Source: Bacillota bacterium
Lineage (GTDB): Bacteria > Bacillota > Bacilli > Alicyclobacillales > SLC66
Direction: 5' to 3'
DNA: 5,956 bases
Assembly (NCBI GenBank): GCA_021846145.1
Contig: JAJZCJ010000205.1
Span: 1-5,956, forward strand
Every line of letters begins with the position of its first letter. Within the stretch, counting starts at the first letter, position 1. The notes under the pieces are model-generated. The model worked only from the letters and a program-made list of their open reading frames with translations. It was not told the origin of the DNA and searched no databases. The translations under genes were made by a program, and so were the position numbers. Below, piece by piece: positions 1-5,956 of this stretch.

Positions 1-124
1 TAAAGTGTTCCATGTTGTCCAATATTTCCCGAGGTCGCTTATTTGATTTAAAATTACGCATACTAATCGCCGCTAAAAGAATCAGCACTCCCACCAAAAG
101 CACATATACATAAGGCATCACCAT
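1..124 (-). CDS. Small membrane protein, N-terminal part (3' end beyond window)
   Basis: Reading from an ATG at 124-122 gives 41 codons open to the window edge. The peptide begins MVMPYVYVLLVGVLILLAAI: one hydrophobic segment at about residues 4-21, followed by a basic, polar stretch (RNFKSNKRPRE). This suggests a single-pass protein with its N-terminus outside or a signal anchor, and the remainder in the cytoplasm. A good ribosome site (AAGGGAG, about 7 bases upstream) fixes the start. An ATG at 128-126 is in another frame and stops after 21 codons. The gene follows fapA by 23 bases in the same direction, so it is probably co-transcribed. In B. subtilis the gene that ends this part of the operon is swrB (ylxL), which also has an N-terminal membrane helix, so a SwrB/YlxL-like role in flagellar assembly is possible. 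That rests on position and topology only; the visible residues are too few to assign a family. Confidence 0.7.
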   Translation of the reverse strand, partial: MVMPYVYVLLVGVLILLAAISMRNFKSNKRPREILDNMEHF

Positions 125-147
125 TCATTCACTCCCTTCTTAATTTA

Positions 148-1572
148 TTATTTCACCTTGCGCAAACCGTTCAAATCCTGAATAAATTTAGTATTACGCA
201 ACACTTCATTCACCCCGAAGGTTTCCTCTCCTGTGGAGATGCTCACTCCGGGATAGACAACGGTTCCAATTTCCACCACCGACGGATCAGCGTTTTGCTT
301 CTCTTCCAGCTTGTCCTGATACTCTTGGTAAATATTCTGCAATATTTGTTTTTCGACACTTAGCGTTTCAATCAGTCTATTCTTATTGTCTAACTGTTCA
401 ACCGTTAGACTTTTGCGCAACTTTTCAAGTTGCTGCATTTTCGCAAGTATTTCTTCAATTTTTGCAATTTCCTGCATTTTTTTTGCCTGTGCAGCTTCTA
501 ATTCAAGAATCTTCTCTTGAATTAGTTTATAAAAAACTAATTCAATCCTAGTTTTTGCTCCCATGTGAGAACCTACAACTCGCGCAAATAAGCCCTTTTG
601 TACGCGGGTTAACCCGCCTACCAACAACCCTCGTTTCCCTACGACACGAACCTCCATCGCCTGAACGACACTATTCATCATACTATCAGAAACAATCACA
701 GCCCCCGCTGCATTGACCACCACATTTTGAAGATAGAGAGCCCGTATCGAGCCACCAGAGATGATTCTGGTCGTCGTTGAACCCTGTATCCCTCCTCGGA
801 TCACGATATCGCCTACTGCCTTCAAATCTGCTGCCTCAACGATTCCCATGACTTCAATATTGCCTTCTGCTTCGATGCGAAATCCCGCATTCACATTGCC
901 ATGAACTAATACACTGCCATTAAAATTAATATTCCCCGTTGAGAAATCAACATCTTCTTTCACATGATATACAGGAGATATAGATATTTTTTGTCCACTA
1001 ACATACACAATTTGTCCACTGATTTCAGCAAAAAGTAGCTTGCCATCCCCAGATTCGTAAGTAAATTTACCCTTAGGTAATTTCAATTGTTTAGGTGGTT
1101 TTACTGGGATTTCTTTACCGTAGACGTCAATCCCTTGGTTTCCTTGGATACCTGGTATTATCCTAGCTAGTCGTTCATTGGCATTTGCCATTTGCAGAAT
1201 CCCAAGTTCTCGATAATCAACTGTACCATTTTCATTCTGCATAGGAGCAGCCGTTACGTCTCTTTCAAAATAAAACTCTATATCATCATCAGTAGAAGTC
1301 GTAGGTGGTATGCCGTGCGCCACTTCCACACCTTCCATTGGACTCATCCAACTTTGCAACAATAAATGTGCTTCTGATTCAGAAATTAATCCTTGTGTTA
1401 ACCCAGCATTTTTAAGATAGTCTAGTAGATCCTGACCAGAAAAACTAATGCCTTCTTCGTGAATTGGTGGATCGCGAAAATCAACATGTGCAAATAAACG
1501 ATCCGGACTCACTGATATTTTGATGTAATTAGCAATGGTACTCACGCCATTAGAAGCATCTTCAGGTGTCAT
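148..1572 (-). CDS. fapA: FapA family (DUF342) flagellar-operon protein
   Basis: A 474-residue protein of the DUF342/FapA family. Residues 1-110 form a variable N-terminal region. The motif GIDVYGKEIP near 137-146 is typical of the family. Residues about 180-345 are a run of short glycine-punctuated beta strands (for example VLVHGNVNAGFRIEAEGNIE, 221-240), as expected for a right-handed beta-helix. Residues about 350-428 are a charged coiled coil rich in Glu, Lys, Gln and Leu, and a short beta-rich tail (VVYPGVSIS) follows. Length is usual for the family. No signal peptide is seen, so it is cytoplasmic. In Vibrio a FapA protein has been linked to flagellar assembly; in bacilli the biochemical role is not established. 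It starts 18 bases after cheD. The ATG is the only start in frame after a stop codon just upstream, with AAGGAG 13 bases before it, slightly long spacing. It sits where B. subtilis has sigD. Confidence 0.9.
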   Translation of the reverse strand: MTPEDASNGVSTIANYIKISVSPDRLFAHVDFRDPPIHEEGISFSGQDLLDYLKNAGLTQGLISESEAHLLLQSWMSPMEGVEVAHGIPPTTSTDDDIEFYFERDVTAAPMQNENGTVDYRELGILQMANANERLARIIPGIQGNQGIDVYGKEIPVKPPKQLKLPKGKFTYESGDGKLLFAEISGQIVYVSGQKISISPVYHVKEDVDFSTGNINFNGSVLVHGNVNAGFRIEAEGNIEVMGIVEAADLKAVGDIVIRGGIQGSTTTRIISGGSIRALYLQNVVVNAAGAVIVSDSMMNSVVQAMEVRVVGKRGLLVGGLTRVQKGLFARVVGSHMGAKTRIELVFYKLIQEKILELEAAQAKKMQEIAKIEEILAKMQQLEKLRKSLTVEQLDNKNRLIETLSVEKQILQNIYQEYQDKLEEKQNADPSVVEIGTVVYPGVSISTGEETFGVNEVLRNTKFIQDLNGLRKVK

Positions 1573-1590
1573 GTGAATCTACATTCTCCT

Positions 1591-2067
1591 TCAAATCACG
1601 CTTTCTCCATATTGTGCTGTACGGATACCTAATTTACCAGTTTGACAATCCAATTCTATGGTTCGTCCAAAATTCCCACCTACTGCTGAAGCGACAATGG
1701 GAATATGTAGCTTTTCTAAGATTTCTTGAACCGCTTCAATATTGCGCGGTCCCACTCGGATCACTTCCAGACCATGTGCATTCGCAAACATTTGTGCTCC
1801 ACCAGCCATTTTTGCTTTTAATCTCGCTTTGGCAGCCCCCATACCTAGCACCATTTCCAGCAAATAAGGTACACCTGTATCCGCAAATTTCGCAAGATTC
1901 ACTTCCTTATCCACATTGCTAACAGGAAGCATGATATGTGCCATTCCGCCGATTTTCATTATATCATCATAAAGTGTAATCCCTACACAAGAACCAAGTC
2001 CCAAGGTGCGCAAAGAGTCCCCGTCCTTTGCCACCTTGGCATCAGCCATCCCCACCTTATAAATCAT
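1591..2067 (-). CDS. cheD: Chemoreceptor glutamine deamidase CheD
   Basis: A 158-residue protein covering the full CheD family length. CheD hydrolyses specific glutamine side chains of methyl-accepting receptors to glutamate, and in Bacillus-type systems it also binds CheC and stimulates its phosphatase activity. The catalytic residues are visible: Thr21 in LRTLGLG, Cys27 in GSCVGI and His44 in GGMAHIMLP. These positions match those described for Thermotoga CheD, so activity is expected. The start ATG overlaps the cheC stop as ATGA (2064-2067), and a GGAGA ribosome site lies about 7 bases upstream inside cheC. Overlap implies translational coupling of the two partner proteins. The gene is followed within 18 bases by fapA. 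Cytoplasmic, acting at receptor clusters. Identification is secure. Confidence 0.97.
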   Translation of the reverse strand: MIYKVGMADAKVAKDGDSLRTLGLGSCVGITLYDDIMKIGGMAHIMLPVSNVDKEVNLAKFADTGVPYLLEMVLGMGAAKARLKAKMAGGAQMFANAHGLEVIRVGPRNIEAVQEILEKLHIPIVASAVGGNFGRTIELDCQTGKLGIRTAQYGESVI

Positions 2068-2684
2068 TGCTGTATCTCCATTCCCAACGCGCGAAGCAAC
2101 ACTATTTCTTGTCCAGGGTCTGGTAATAGAAAAATGTGTGCCCTTTCAATTGCTGTTGTATTATGAATAGTGGTATGAATGACCAACGCATAATCGCCTA
2201 AAGGCGCATCGGAGAGCAACCCTATTGTCAGAATTGCCTGCGCCATATCAATTGAAATATACGGAATAGAAGGATACATTTTTAATTGTGTAAAATCAGT
2301 TAGAGAAGATAAATAAGATGCAGTTAATATATTGCCCATCTCTCCAAGTGCAGACAGTTCCAATTCATTCAATTCTTCACGTGACTGATGCTCTGGCAAG
2401 ACTTCGCCAGTCAATTGTTTAGCACTTTCCAAGGACTGAATAAAAAACATGTTGCCACTAAGATCTCCTGTCACCTTTAAATAGACACAGGCAACCACAG
2501 CTTCTGGCCCACCGACCACATTAGCAATTTCATCAAATGAGATTAGCTCCACCTGAGGAACTTGCATCTCGACACCTTGATGCAATATTTGCGATAATGC
2601 GGTAGCTGCATGTGCGGCGCCAATATTCCCCACTTCCCGCAGTACGTCTGCTGCTTCATCTCCTAATCGATACTTTTCAACCAC
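2064..2684 (-). CDS. cheC: CheY-P phosphatase CheC
   Basis: A 206-residue protein of the CheC/CheX/FliY phosphatase family, normal length for CheC. It dephosphorylates CheY-P and pairs with CheD for adaptation in Bacillus-type chemotaxis. The family active-site pattern D/S-x3-E-x2-N occurs twice, as expected from the internal duplication. The first copy is Asp13, Glu17, Asn20 (DVLREVGNIGAAHAATALS) and the second is Ser111, Glu115, Asn118 (SALGEMGNILTASYLSS). Both sites look intact. Translation starts at a GTG two bases after the cheW stop; a GGGGG element (2692-2696), seven bases upstream and inside cheW, is the likely ribosome site. It overlaps cheD by four bases. CheC rather than CheZ supports a Gram-positive-type pathway. 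FliY is excluded by the absence of a C-terminal FliN-like domain. Confidence 0.96.
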   Translation of the reverse strand: MVEKYRLGDEAADVLREVGNIGAAHAATALSQILHQGVEMQVPQVELISFDEIANVVGGPEAVVACVYLKVTGDLSGNMFFIQSLESAKQLTGEVLPEHQSREELNELELSALGEMGNILTASYLSSLTDFTQLKMYPSIPYISIDMAQAILTIGLLSDAPLGDYALVIHTTIHNTTAIERAHIFLLPDPGQEIVLLRALGMEIQQ

Positions 2685-2686
2685 TA

Positions 2687-3154
2687 TTATACCCCCGTAA
2701 TCGTCTGCACTTGTGCAACTTCACTATCGTTTAATATGCGATTTAAGTTTAATAGCACCAGCAACCGATCCTTTAATTTGGCTACCCCAGACAAATATAC
2801 GGCTTGGACCCCACCAATCACTGCCGGAGGCGGTTCAATGATACTCCCATCAATATCCATCACGTCGTTCGCCGCATCCACTATCAAGGCAATATCATAT
2901 TCATTATTTCGCACCACAATCAAGCGCGATTCTGCTGCATATTGTTGCGTGGGCAATCCGAGGCGTTCTCGCAAATCAATGACAGGTGTGACCACCCCAC
3001 GTAAATTGATAATACCTTTAACAAAAGAAATTGTATGAGGAACACTCGTAATTTCAGAAACACGTTCAATGGACATCACTTGGCCCACATCTACTCCGAA
3101 AAATTGATCTGCCATCTTAAATACGATTACCTTTATTGATCCTTGAAAGGACAT
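2687..3154 (-). CDS. cheW: Chemotaxis coupling protein CheW
   Basis: A 155-residue single CheW domain that couples methyl-accepting receptors to the kinase CheA in signalling arrays at the cell pole or membrane. The conserved pattern GVDVGQVMSIERV (20-32) and the receptor- and kinase-binding core GIINLRGVVTPVIDLRERLG (47-66), with its NLRG turn, are clear. The last strand VLLNLNRIL (about 132-140) is also typical. There is no receiver domain, so it is CheW rather than CheV. The ATG is preceded by AAGGGGGA about 10 bases upstream. Only 32 bases separate it from the cheB stop and two bases from cheC. The usual neighbour cheA is not between cheB and cheW, so the partner kinase must be encoded elsewhere if the pathway works. 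Confidence 0.96.
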   Translation of the reverse strand: MSFQGSIKVIVFKMADQFFGVDVGQVMSIERVSEITSVPHTISFVKGIINLRGVVTPVIDLRERLGLPTQQYAAESRLIVVRNNEYDIALIVDAANDVMDIDGSIIEPPPAVIGGVQAVYLSGVAKLKDRLLVLLNLNRILNDSEVAQVQTITGV

Positions 3155-3186
3155 AAATAGAATTCCCCCTTATGTGAACAACATGA

Positions 3187-3762
3187 CTACTGAATCCCAG
3201 AAAGAAAATCTCCTATTGCAATTAGCGGCAAAACTTGATGCATTCGATCCATTTCATACGCAGCCTTTGGCATACCATACACTACACAGTCTACTTCGTT
3301 TTCGACCACAGTAATTCCTCCTTTTAGTCTGACTTCATGTAATCCTTTTGCACCATCTGCACCCATCCCAGTTAAAATAGCAGCCCGCTTCGAACCAGCA
3401 ATGCCTGCAAAACTGTATAAAAAAACATCGATTGATGGACGGTGTAACATAGTAGGTTCCATTGAATGAAGAAGTTGGATCTTCCCGTTCACTTCTCTCA
3501 CCATCAGATGTATGCCACCTTTGGCCACATATACGTGACCAGGTTGAGCGAATTCTTGGTGAGTACTCTCTGAAACATAATGTCCAGTCACGTTTTTTAA
3601 TCGATCCGCAAATGATTTTGTAAAATTTTCCGGCATATGCTGTACAATAAAAACGATCGAGTTCATGTTAAGCGGCATATTTTCCAGCACAATTTGGACA
3701 GCTTTCGGTCCCCCCGTTGAAGCACCAATCGCAATTACACTTGGCCATGCGCTATTCACCAT
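3187..3762 (-). CDS. cheB: CheB methylesterase domain protein lacking the receiver domain
   Basis: A 191-residue protein that is almost entirely the CheB catalytic domain, which removes methyl groups from (and can deamidate) receptor glutamates. The catalytic triad is intact: Ser15 in IGASTGGPKAV, His42 in VQHMPENF and Asp136 in LTGMGADGAKG. The spacing is close to that of Salmonella CheB (Ser164, His190, Asp286). The GMPKAA motif near the C-terminus is also present. Standard CheB is about 350 residues with an N-terminal response-regulator domain and linker; here both are missing. This is not a window artefact. The reading frame meets a stop at 3796-3798, there is no in-frame start codon between that and the ATG, and upstream DNA is occupied by flhG. 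The ribosome site is weak (GAGAGTGATG). It lies 29 bases after flhG and 32 before cheW. The domain is certain; its regulation is open. Confidence 0.93.
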   Translation of the reverse strand: MVNSAWPSVIAIGASTGGPKAVQIVLENMPLNMNSIVFIVQHMPENFTKSFADRLKNVTGHYVSESTHQEFAQPGHVYVAKGGIHLMVREVNGKIQLLHSMEPTMLHRPSIDVFLYSFAGIAGSKRAAILTGMGADGAKGLHEVRLKGGITVVENEVDCVVYGMPKAAYEMDRMHQVLPLIAIGDFLSGIQ

Positions 3763-3791
3763 GAATTCATCACTCTCGCACTCATTATCAA

Positions 3792-4658
3792 TTAGTTACG
3801 CTTAAAAAATCGCTGAAAAAACGCTTTAATTCCATGTTCATTCGTCGGTTTTTCTGTATCTGAAATAGAGTTTTTAGCTAATTGATGCATACACTTTGTC
3901 ACTGCAGCTTGCGGTTCCCCAATGATAAAAGGAACCTGGCGATTGACAGCCCGCGACACAGCCGCATCTTCTAGTACATATCCTAATGTTTTTAAATTAA
4001 TATTTAAAAACCTACTTACGACTACCATAAACCGTTCTGACGTGGCGGCTCCTTCCACCAATGAAGCCACTCGATTGACCACCAGTTGAACGTTTGGGAC
4101 ACTACCTCTTATCGACATCATTTTTAACAACGCATAAGCATCTGCGACAGAGGTATTCTCCGGCGTAATCACTAGCAATAAATCATCGCATAACCTCATC
4201 ATCTCAGAAGTCAGTGAACCAAATCCTGCCCCAAAATCAATAAATATTTGGTCAAATTCGCCATCGATCATATGCAGTTCATTAGCCAACCGAGCGACTT
4301 TTGCATGAGAACGCGATTCATCACTCGGAATACCTGCTCCACCAGACACAAAATTCAATTCATGAGGGCCTTTCATCATTGCATTTTTTAAAGTGGTTTT
4401 CCCATCTAACACATCTTGTAAGCTGTACTCTGGCTTCATCCCAAGTAAAATATCGATATTCGAGAAACCAAAATCTCCATCGAGTACCACTACTTTTTTA
4501 TTCTGTCCCGCAAGCGTCAACGCTAGGTTCAAAACAATATTGGTTTTACCTACCCCACCTTTGCCACTAGCAACTGCAATCAGGCGTGTATGCCCAGGGA
4601 CACTGACAGTCATTTGGTCCTTGATCATTTGGCGTAGCTGTTCAGCTTGATCTGGCAC
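3792..4658 (-). CDS. flhG: MinD-like ATPase FlhG (flagellar number regulator)
   Basis: A ParA/MinD-type ATPase (also called YlxH/FleN) that works with FlhF to control flagellar number and placement. I place the start at GTG 4658-4656, giving 288 residues, because a near-perfect AGGAGGTGA (4664-4672) sits five bases upstream. A TTG at 4676 would put that site inside the gene. With this start the FlhF-activating motif DQAEQLR is at residues 3-9. The deviant Walker A GKGGVGKT has its lysines at about 33 and 38. LDGDFGFSNID (about 59-69) and FIDFGAGFGS are the Walker A' and switch II regions. The tail IKAFFQRFFKRN is amphipathic and basic, fitting the membrane-targeting helix of MinD/FlhG proteins. 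It overlaps flhF by 17 bases, suggesting translational coupling. FlhG rather than MinD is indicated by the DQAxxLR motif and the flhF neighbour. Confidence 0.95.
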   Translation of the reverse strand: MPDQAEQLRQMIKDQMTVSVPGHTRLIAVASGKGGVGKTNIVLNLALTLAGQNKKVVVLDGDFGFSNIDILLGMKPEYSLQDVLDGKTTLKNAMMKGPHELNFVSGGAGIPSDESRSHAKVARLANELHMIDGEFDQIFIDFGAGFGSLTSEMMRLCDDLLLVITPENTSVADAYALLKMMSIRGSVPNVQLVVNRVASLVEGAATSERFMVVVSRFLNINLKTLGYVLEDAAVSRAVNRQVPFIIGEPQAAVTKCMHQLAKNSISDTEKPTNEHGIKAFFQRFFKRN

Positions 4659-5956
4659 TACTTTCACCTCCTGCAAAACGATCTAGAAACCACGCACTTT
4701 CAGCAGTAAAGAGATCGCTTGGCACGTGTTGTCCTCCAGAGATGTAGGAAAGCGGCAGATGCAATTCATCAGCCATGGTCAATGCCAACGAAGGCAATAT
4801 GGCTTCGTCAGCTTTAGTAAATAATACCCCTTGATAACCAATCGGCTTTAAAAGTTCAGCCACCTTAAAAGCCTCTGCTGGACGAGCAGTTAGACTAATC
4901 ACAAGATAAGTCAGATCAAGTGTCACGGATGCTAAAAGTTCCTTTAATTCATCAATCTGCTCGTAATCAAGAAAGCTGCGACCTGTTGTGTCAATCAATA
5001 CTAAATCACATTCACTAAGTTGTTCAAAAGCTTCCTCTACTTCTACGGCCGACTCCGCAATGGCAAAAGGAATATTCAGGATATCTGAGTACGTTCGTAA
5101 TTGTTCCACTGCTGCCACGCGAAACGTATCGACAGTTAATAGCCCTACCGAACGACCCTCTTTTAATTTTGCATGCGCCGCTAATTTTGCGATCGTTGTC
5201 GTCTTCCCCACTCCAGTTGGCCCTACGAGCGCTACATAGTGGTCTTCTGGGCGAATTAAGCGTAGTGAACCCGCACTAGCCAATGTCTCATGAATGAATG
5301 CCCGTGTTGCTTCTGATATGGCATGAAAAGAATCTGGATTTATCGTTTGAAATGATTGCAATTTAGACATGAATCGCTCAATCAATGGTTGTGAAAGCCC
5401 AGTACTCATCCATAGTGAAGTCAGTTTTTTTAAATCTGCATTTTTTTCTGACCCTGATCCTTCAATCACGTAGTGAGTCAACATGGAACGCAGTTCCTTT
5501 AATTCACTGGCCACTGAATCCTTTGTAGAATATGCAGCTCTCGCTTGTGCAATGTTGTGAAGCGTTGGTGGTGGAGTAGGCAGCGCTTCTTCCACTACCA
5601 CTTCCGGTTCTTTTGGAGTGATCCTTTCTGGTTCCCATTTACGCACTCGCGGCACCTGTCCCACCAACTCTCTGTCGGGTTCAGACACGATGTCCTTGGC
5701 TATGTTCGGACTATTTTCATACCTCGGCCTTTCCAATGTGGCAACTACTTCATTGTTGCCTCTGGGATTAGACTGCTGCTGTGCTCTACTTGTCCCCACC
5801 AACGATGATGATGATGATGACATACTCCTTGCATTGCTAACAGGTTGGGCTTTTCCCACCTGCTTATCCTCATCAATGGCAGCGATCACTTCGTAAATAG
5901 TACGACCAAATAACCCCGCTAATCCTTGTGCACGCACTTTATGTGAAGACAAGATG
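4642..5956 (-). CDS. flhF: Flagellar SRP-type GTPase FlhF (5' end beyond window)
   Basis: FlhF, a signal-recognition-particle-type GTPase that directs flagellar assembly to its proper site at the membrane. The frame is open to the window edge. A TTG at 5952 is not credible as the start, because the sequence there (ILSSHKVRAQGLAGLFG) matches the inside of the FlhF N-terminal domain; roughly 30 residues are missing. Counting from that TTG, a disordered Ser/Pro/charged linker spans about 31-130, then a helical N domain, then the G domain. The G domain has P-loop GPTGVGKT (244-251), DTFRVAAVEQLRTY (275-288), DTTGRS (321-326) and TKADE (379-383). SRP54 and FtsY are unlikely: there is no M domain, flhG adjoins, and the N-terminal FlhF pattern is present. 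All GTPase motifs look intact. It overlaps flhG by 17 bases. Confidence 0.96.
   Translation of the reverse strand, partial: ILSSHKVRAQGLAGLFGRTIYEVIAAIDEDKQVGKAQPVSNARSMSSSSSSLVGTSRAQQQSNPRGNNEVVATLERPRYENSPNIAKDIVSEPDRELVGQVPRVRKWEPERITPKEPEVVVEEALPTPPPTLHNIAQARAAYSTKDSVASELKELRSMLTHYVIEGSGSEKNADLKKLTSLWMSTGLSQPLIERFMSKLQSFQTINPDSFHAISEATRAFIHETLASAGSLRLIRPEDHYVALVGPTGVGKTTTIAKLAAHAKLKEGRSVGLLTVDTFRVAAVEQLRTYSDILNIPFAIAESAVEVEEAFEQLSECDLVLIDTTGRSFLDYEQIDELKELLASVTLDLTYLVISLTARPAEAFKVAELLKPIGYQGVLFTKADEAILPSLALTMADELHLPLSYISGGQHVPSDLFTAESAWFLDRFAGGESSARSS
4664..4672 (-). promoter_or_regulatory. Ribosome binding site of flhG
   Basis: AGGAGGTGA on the minus strand, a near-perfect match to the 16S rRNA 3' end. 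It lies inside the last codons of flhF and five bases before GTG 4658-4656. It is the best ribosome site in the window and decides the flhG start over the upstream TTG. Confidence 0.85.
5804..5820. repeat. Trinucleotide repeat encoding poly-serine in FlhF
   Basis: Five perfect GAT units plus two bases on the plus strand. In flhF they read as TCA codons that, with a final TCG, encode six serines in a row within the disordered linker. Changes by whole units would keep the frame, so length variation would alter only linker length. Confidence 0.8.

Noticed and set aside
1566..1922. Plus-strand open frame of 118 codons opposite cheD
   Set aside because: It lies fully antisense to cheD, whose catalytic motifs are clear; its peptide has no recognisable domain and no convincing ribosome site.
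2686..2691. TATAAT just before cheC as a promoter -10 box
   Set aside because: No TTGACA-like element at the right distance, and it lies between the ribosome site and start codon within a two-base gene junction, so it is probably coincidental.
2706..2717. Inverted repeat TGCAC-TT-GTGCA as a terminator or operator
   Set aside because: It is inside the cheW coding end, has a two-base loop and no T-run after it, and encodes ordinary CheW residues.
2736..3038. Plus-strand open frames opposite cheW
   Set aside because: Antisense shadows of a well-conserved CheW gene with low-complexity, domain-free peptides.
3763..3798. Search for a remnant CheB receiver domain upstream of cheB
   Set aside because: The frame hits a stop at 3796-3798 and only about 11 non-start codons remain; flhG covers the DNA beyond, so no remnant exists here.
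4988..5239. Plus-strand open frame opposite the flhF GTPase core
   Set aside because: Exactly opposite the conserved G-domain motifs; explained by codon constraints on the real gene.
5950..5952. TTG as the flhF start codon
   Set aside because: The residues at this point match the inside of the FlhF N-terminal domain and the frame stays open to the window edge, so the true start is outside.

Overview
The window is a tightly packed, single-strand segment of a flagellar/chemotaxis (fla/che) operon. All eight genes lie on the minus strand, so the transcription order runs from high to low coordinates. The order is flhF (5' end cut by the window) - flhG - cheB-like methylesterase - cheW - cheC - cheD - fapA (DUF342) - a small membrane protein (3' end cut by the window). 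The combination of FlhF/FlhG with CheC/CheD, the gene order and the strong AGGAGG-type ribosome sites point to a Gram-positive Bacillota, Bacillus-like. The family cannot be fixed from this stretch alone; an Alicyclobacillaceae-type bacillus is possible but is only a guess.

Region by region. 4642-5956 is the GTPase FlhF and 3792-4658 is its MinD-like partner FlhG; together they set flagellar position and number. 3187-3762 is the catalytic half of CheB only. 2687-3154 is the coupling protein CheW. 2064-2684 is the CheY-P phosphatase CheC, which overlaps CheD (1591-2067), the receptor deamidase, by four bases. 148-1572 is a FapA/DUF342 beta-helix plus coiled-coil protein. 1-124 is the start of a protein with one membrane helix near its N-terminus, where the B. 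subtilis operon would have swrB after sigD. Intergenic gaps are 2 to 32 bases or overlaps, so there is no non-coding stretch of note and no convincing internal terminator or promoter.

How they work together. FlhF/FlhG place the flagellar basal body. CheB, CheD and CheC belong to the three adaptation arms of Bacillus-type chemotaxis: receptor methylation, receptor deamidation, and CheY-P removal. CheW tethers receptors to the kinase CheA. Compared with the B. subtilis order (flhF-flhG-cheB-cheA-cheW-cheC-cheD-sigD-swrB), three things are different here. CheB has no receiver domain, cheA is absent between cheB and cheW, and sigD is absent after cheD, with fapA occupying that position. The first two may be connected, because the missing CheB receiver is the part CheA would phosphorylate. 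I see no wholly novel system; these departures from the standard operon are the most interesting content.
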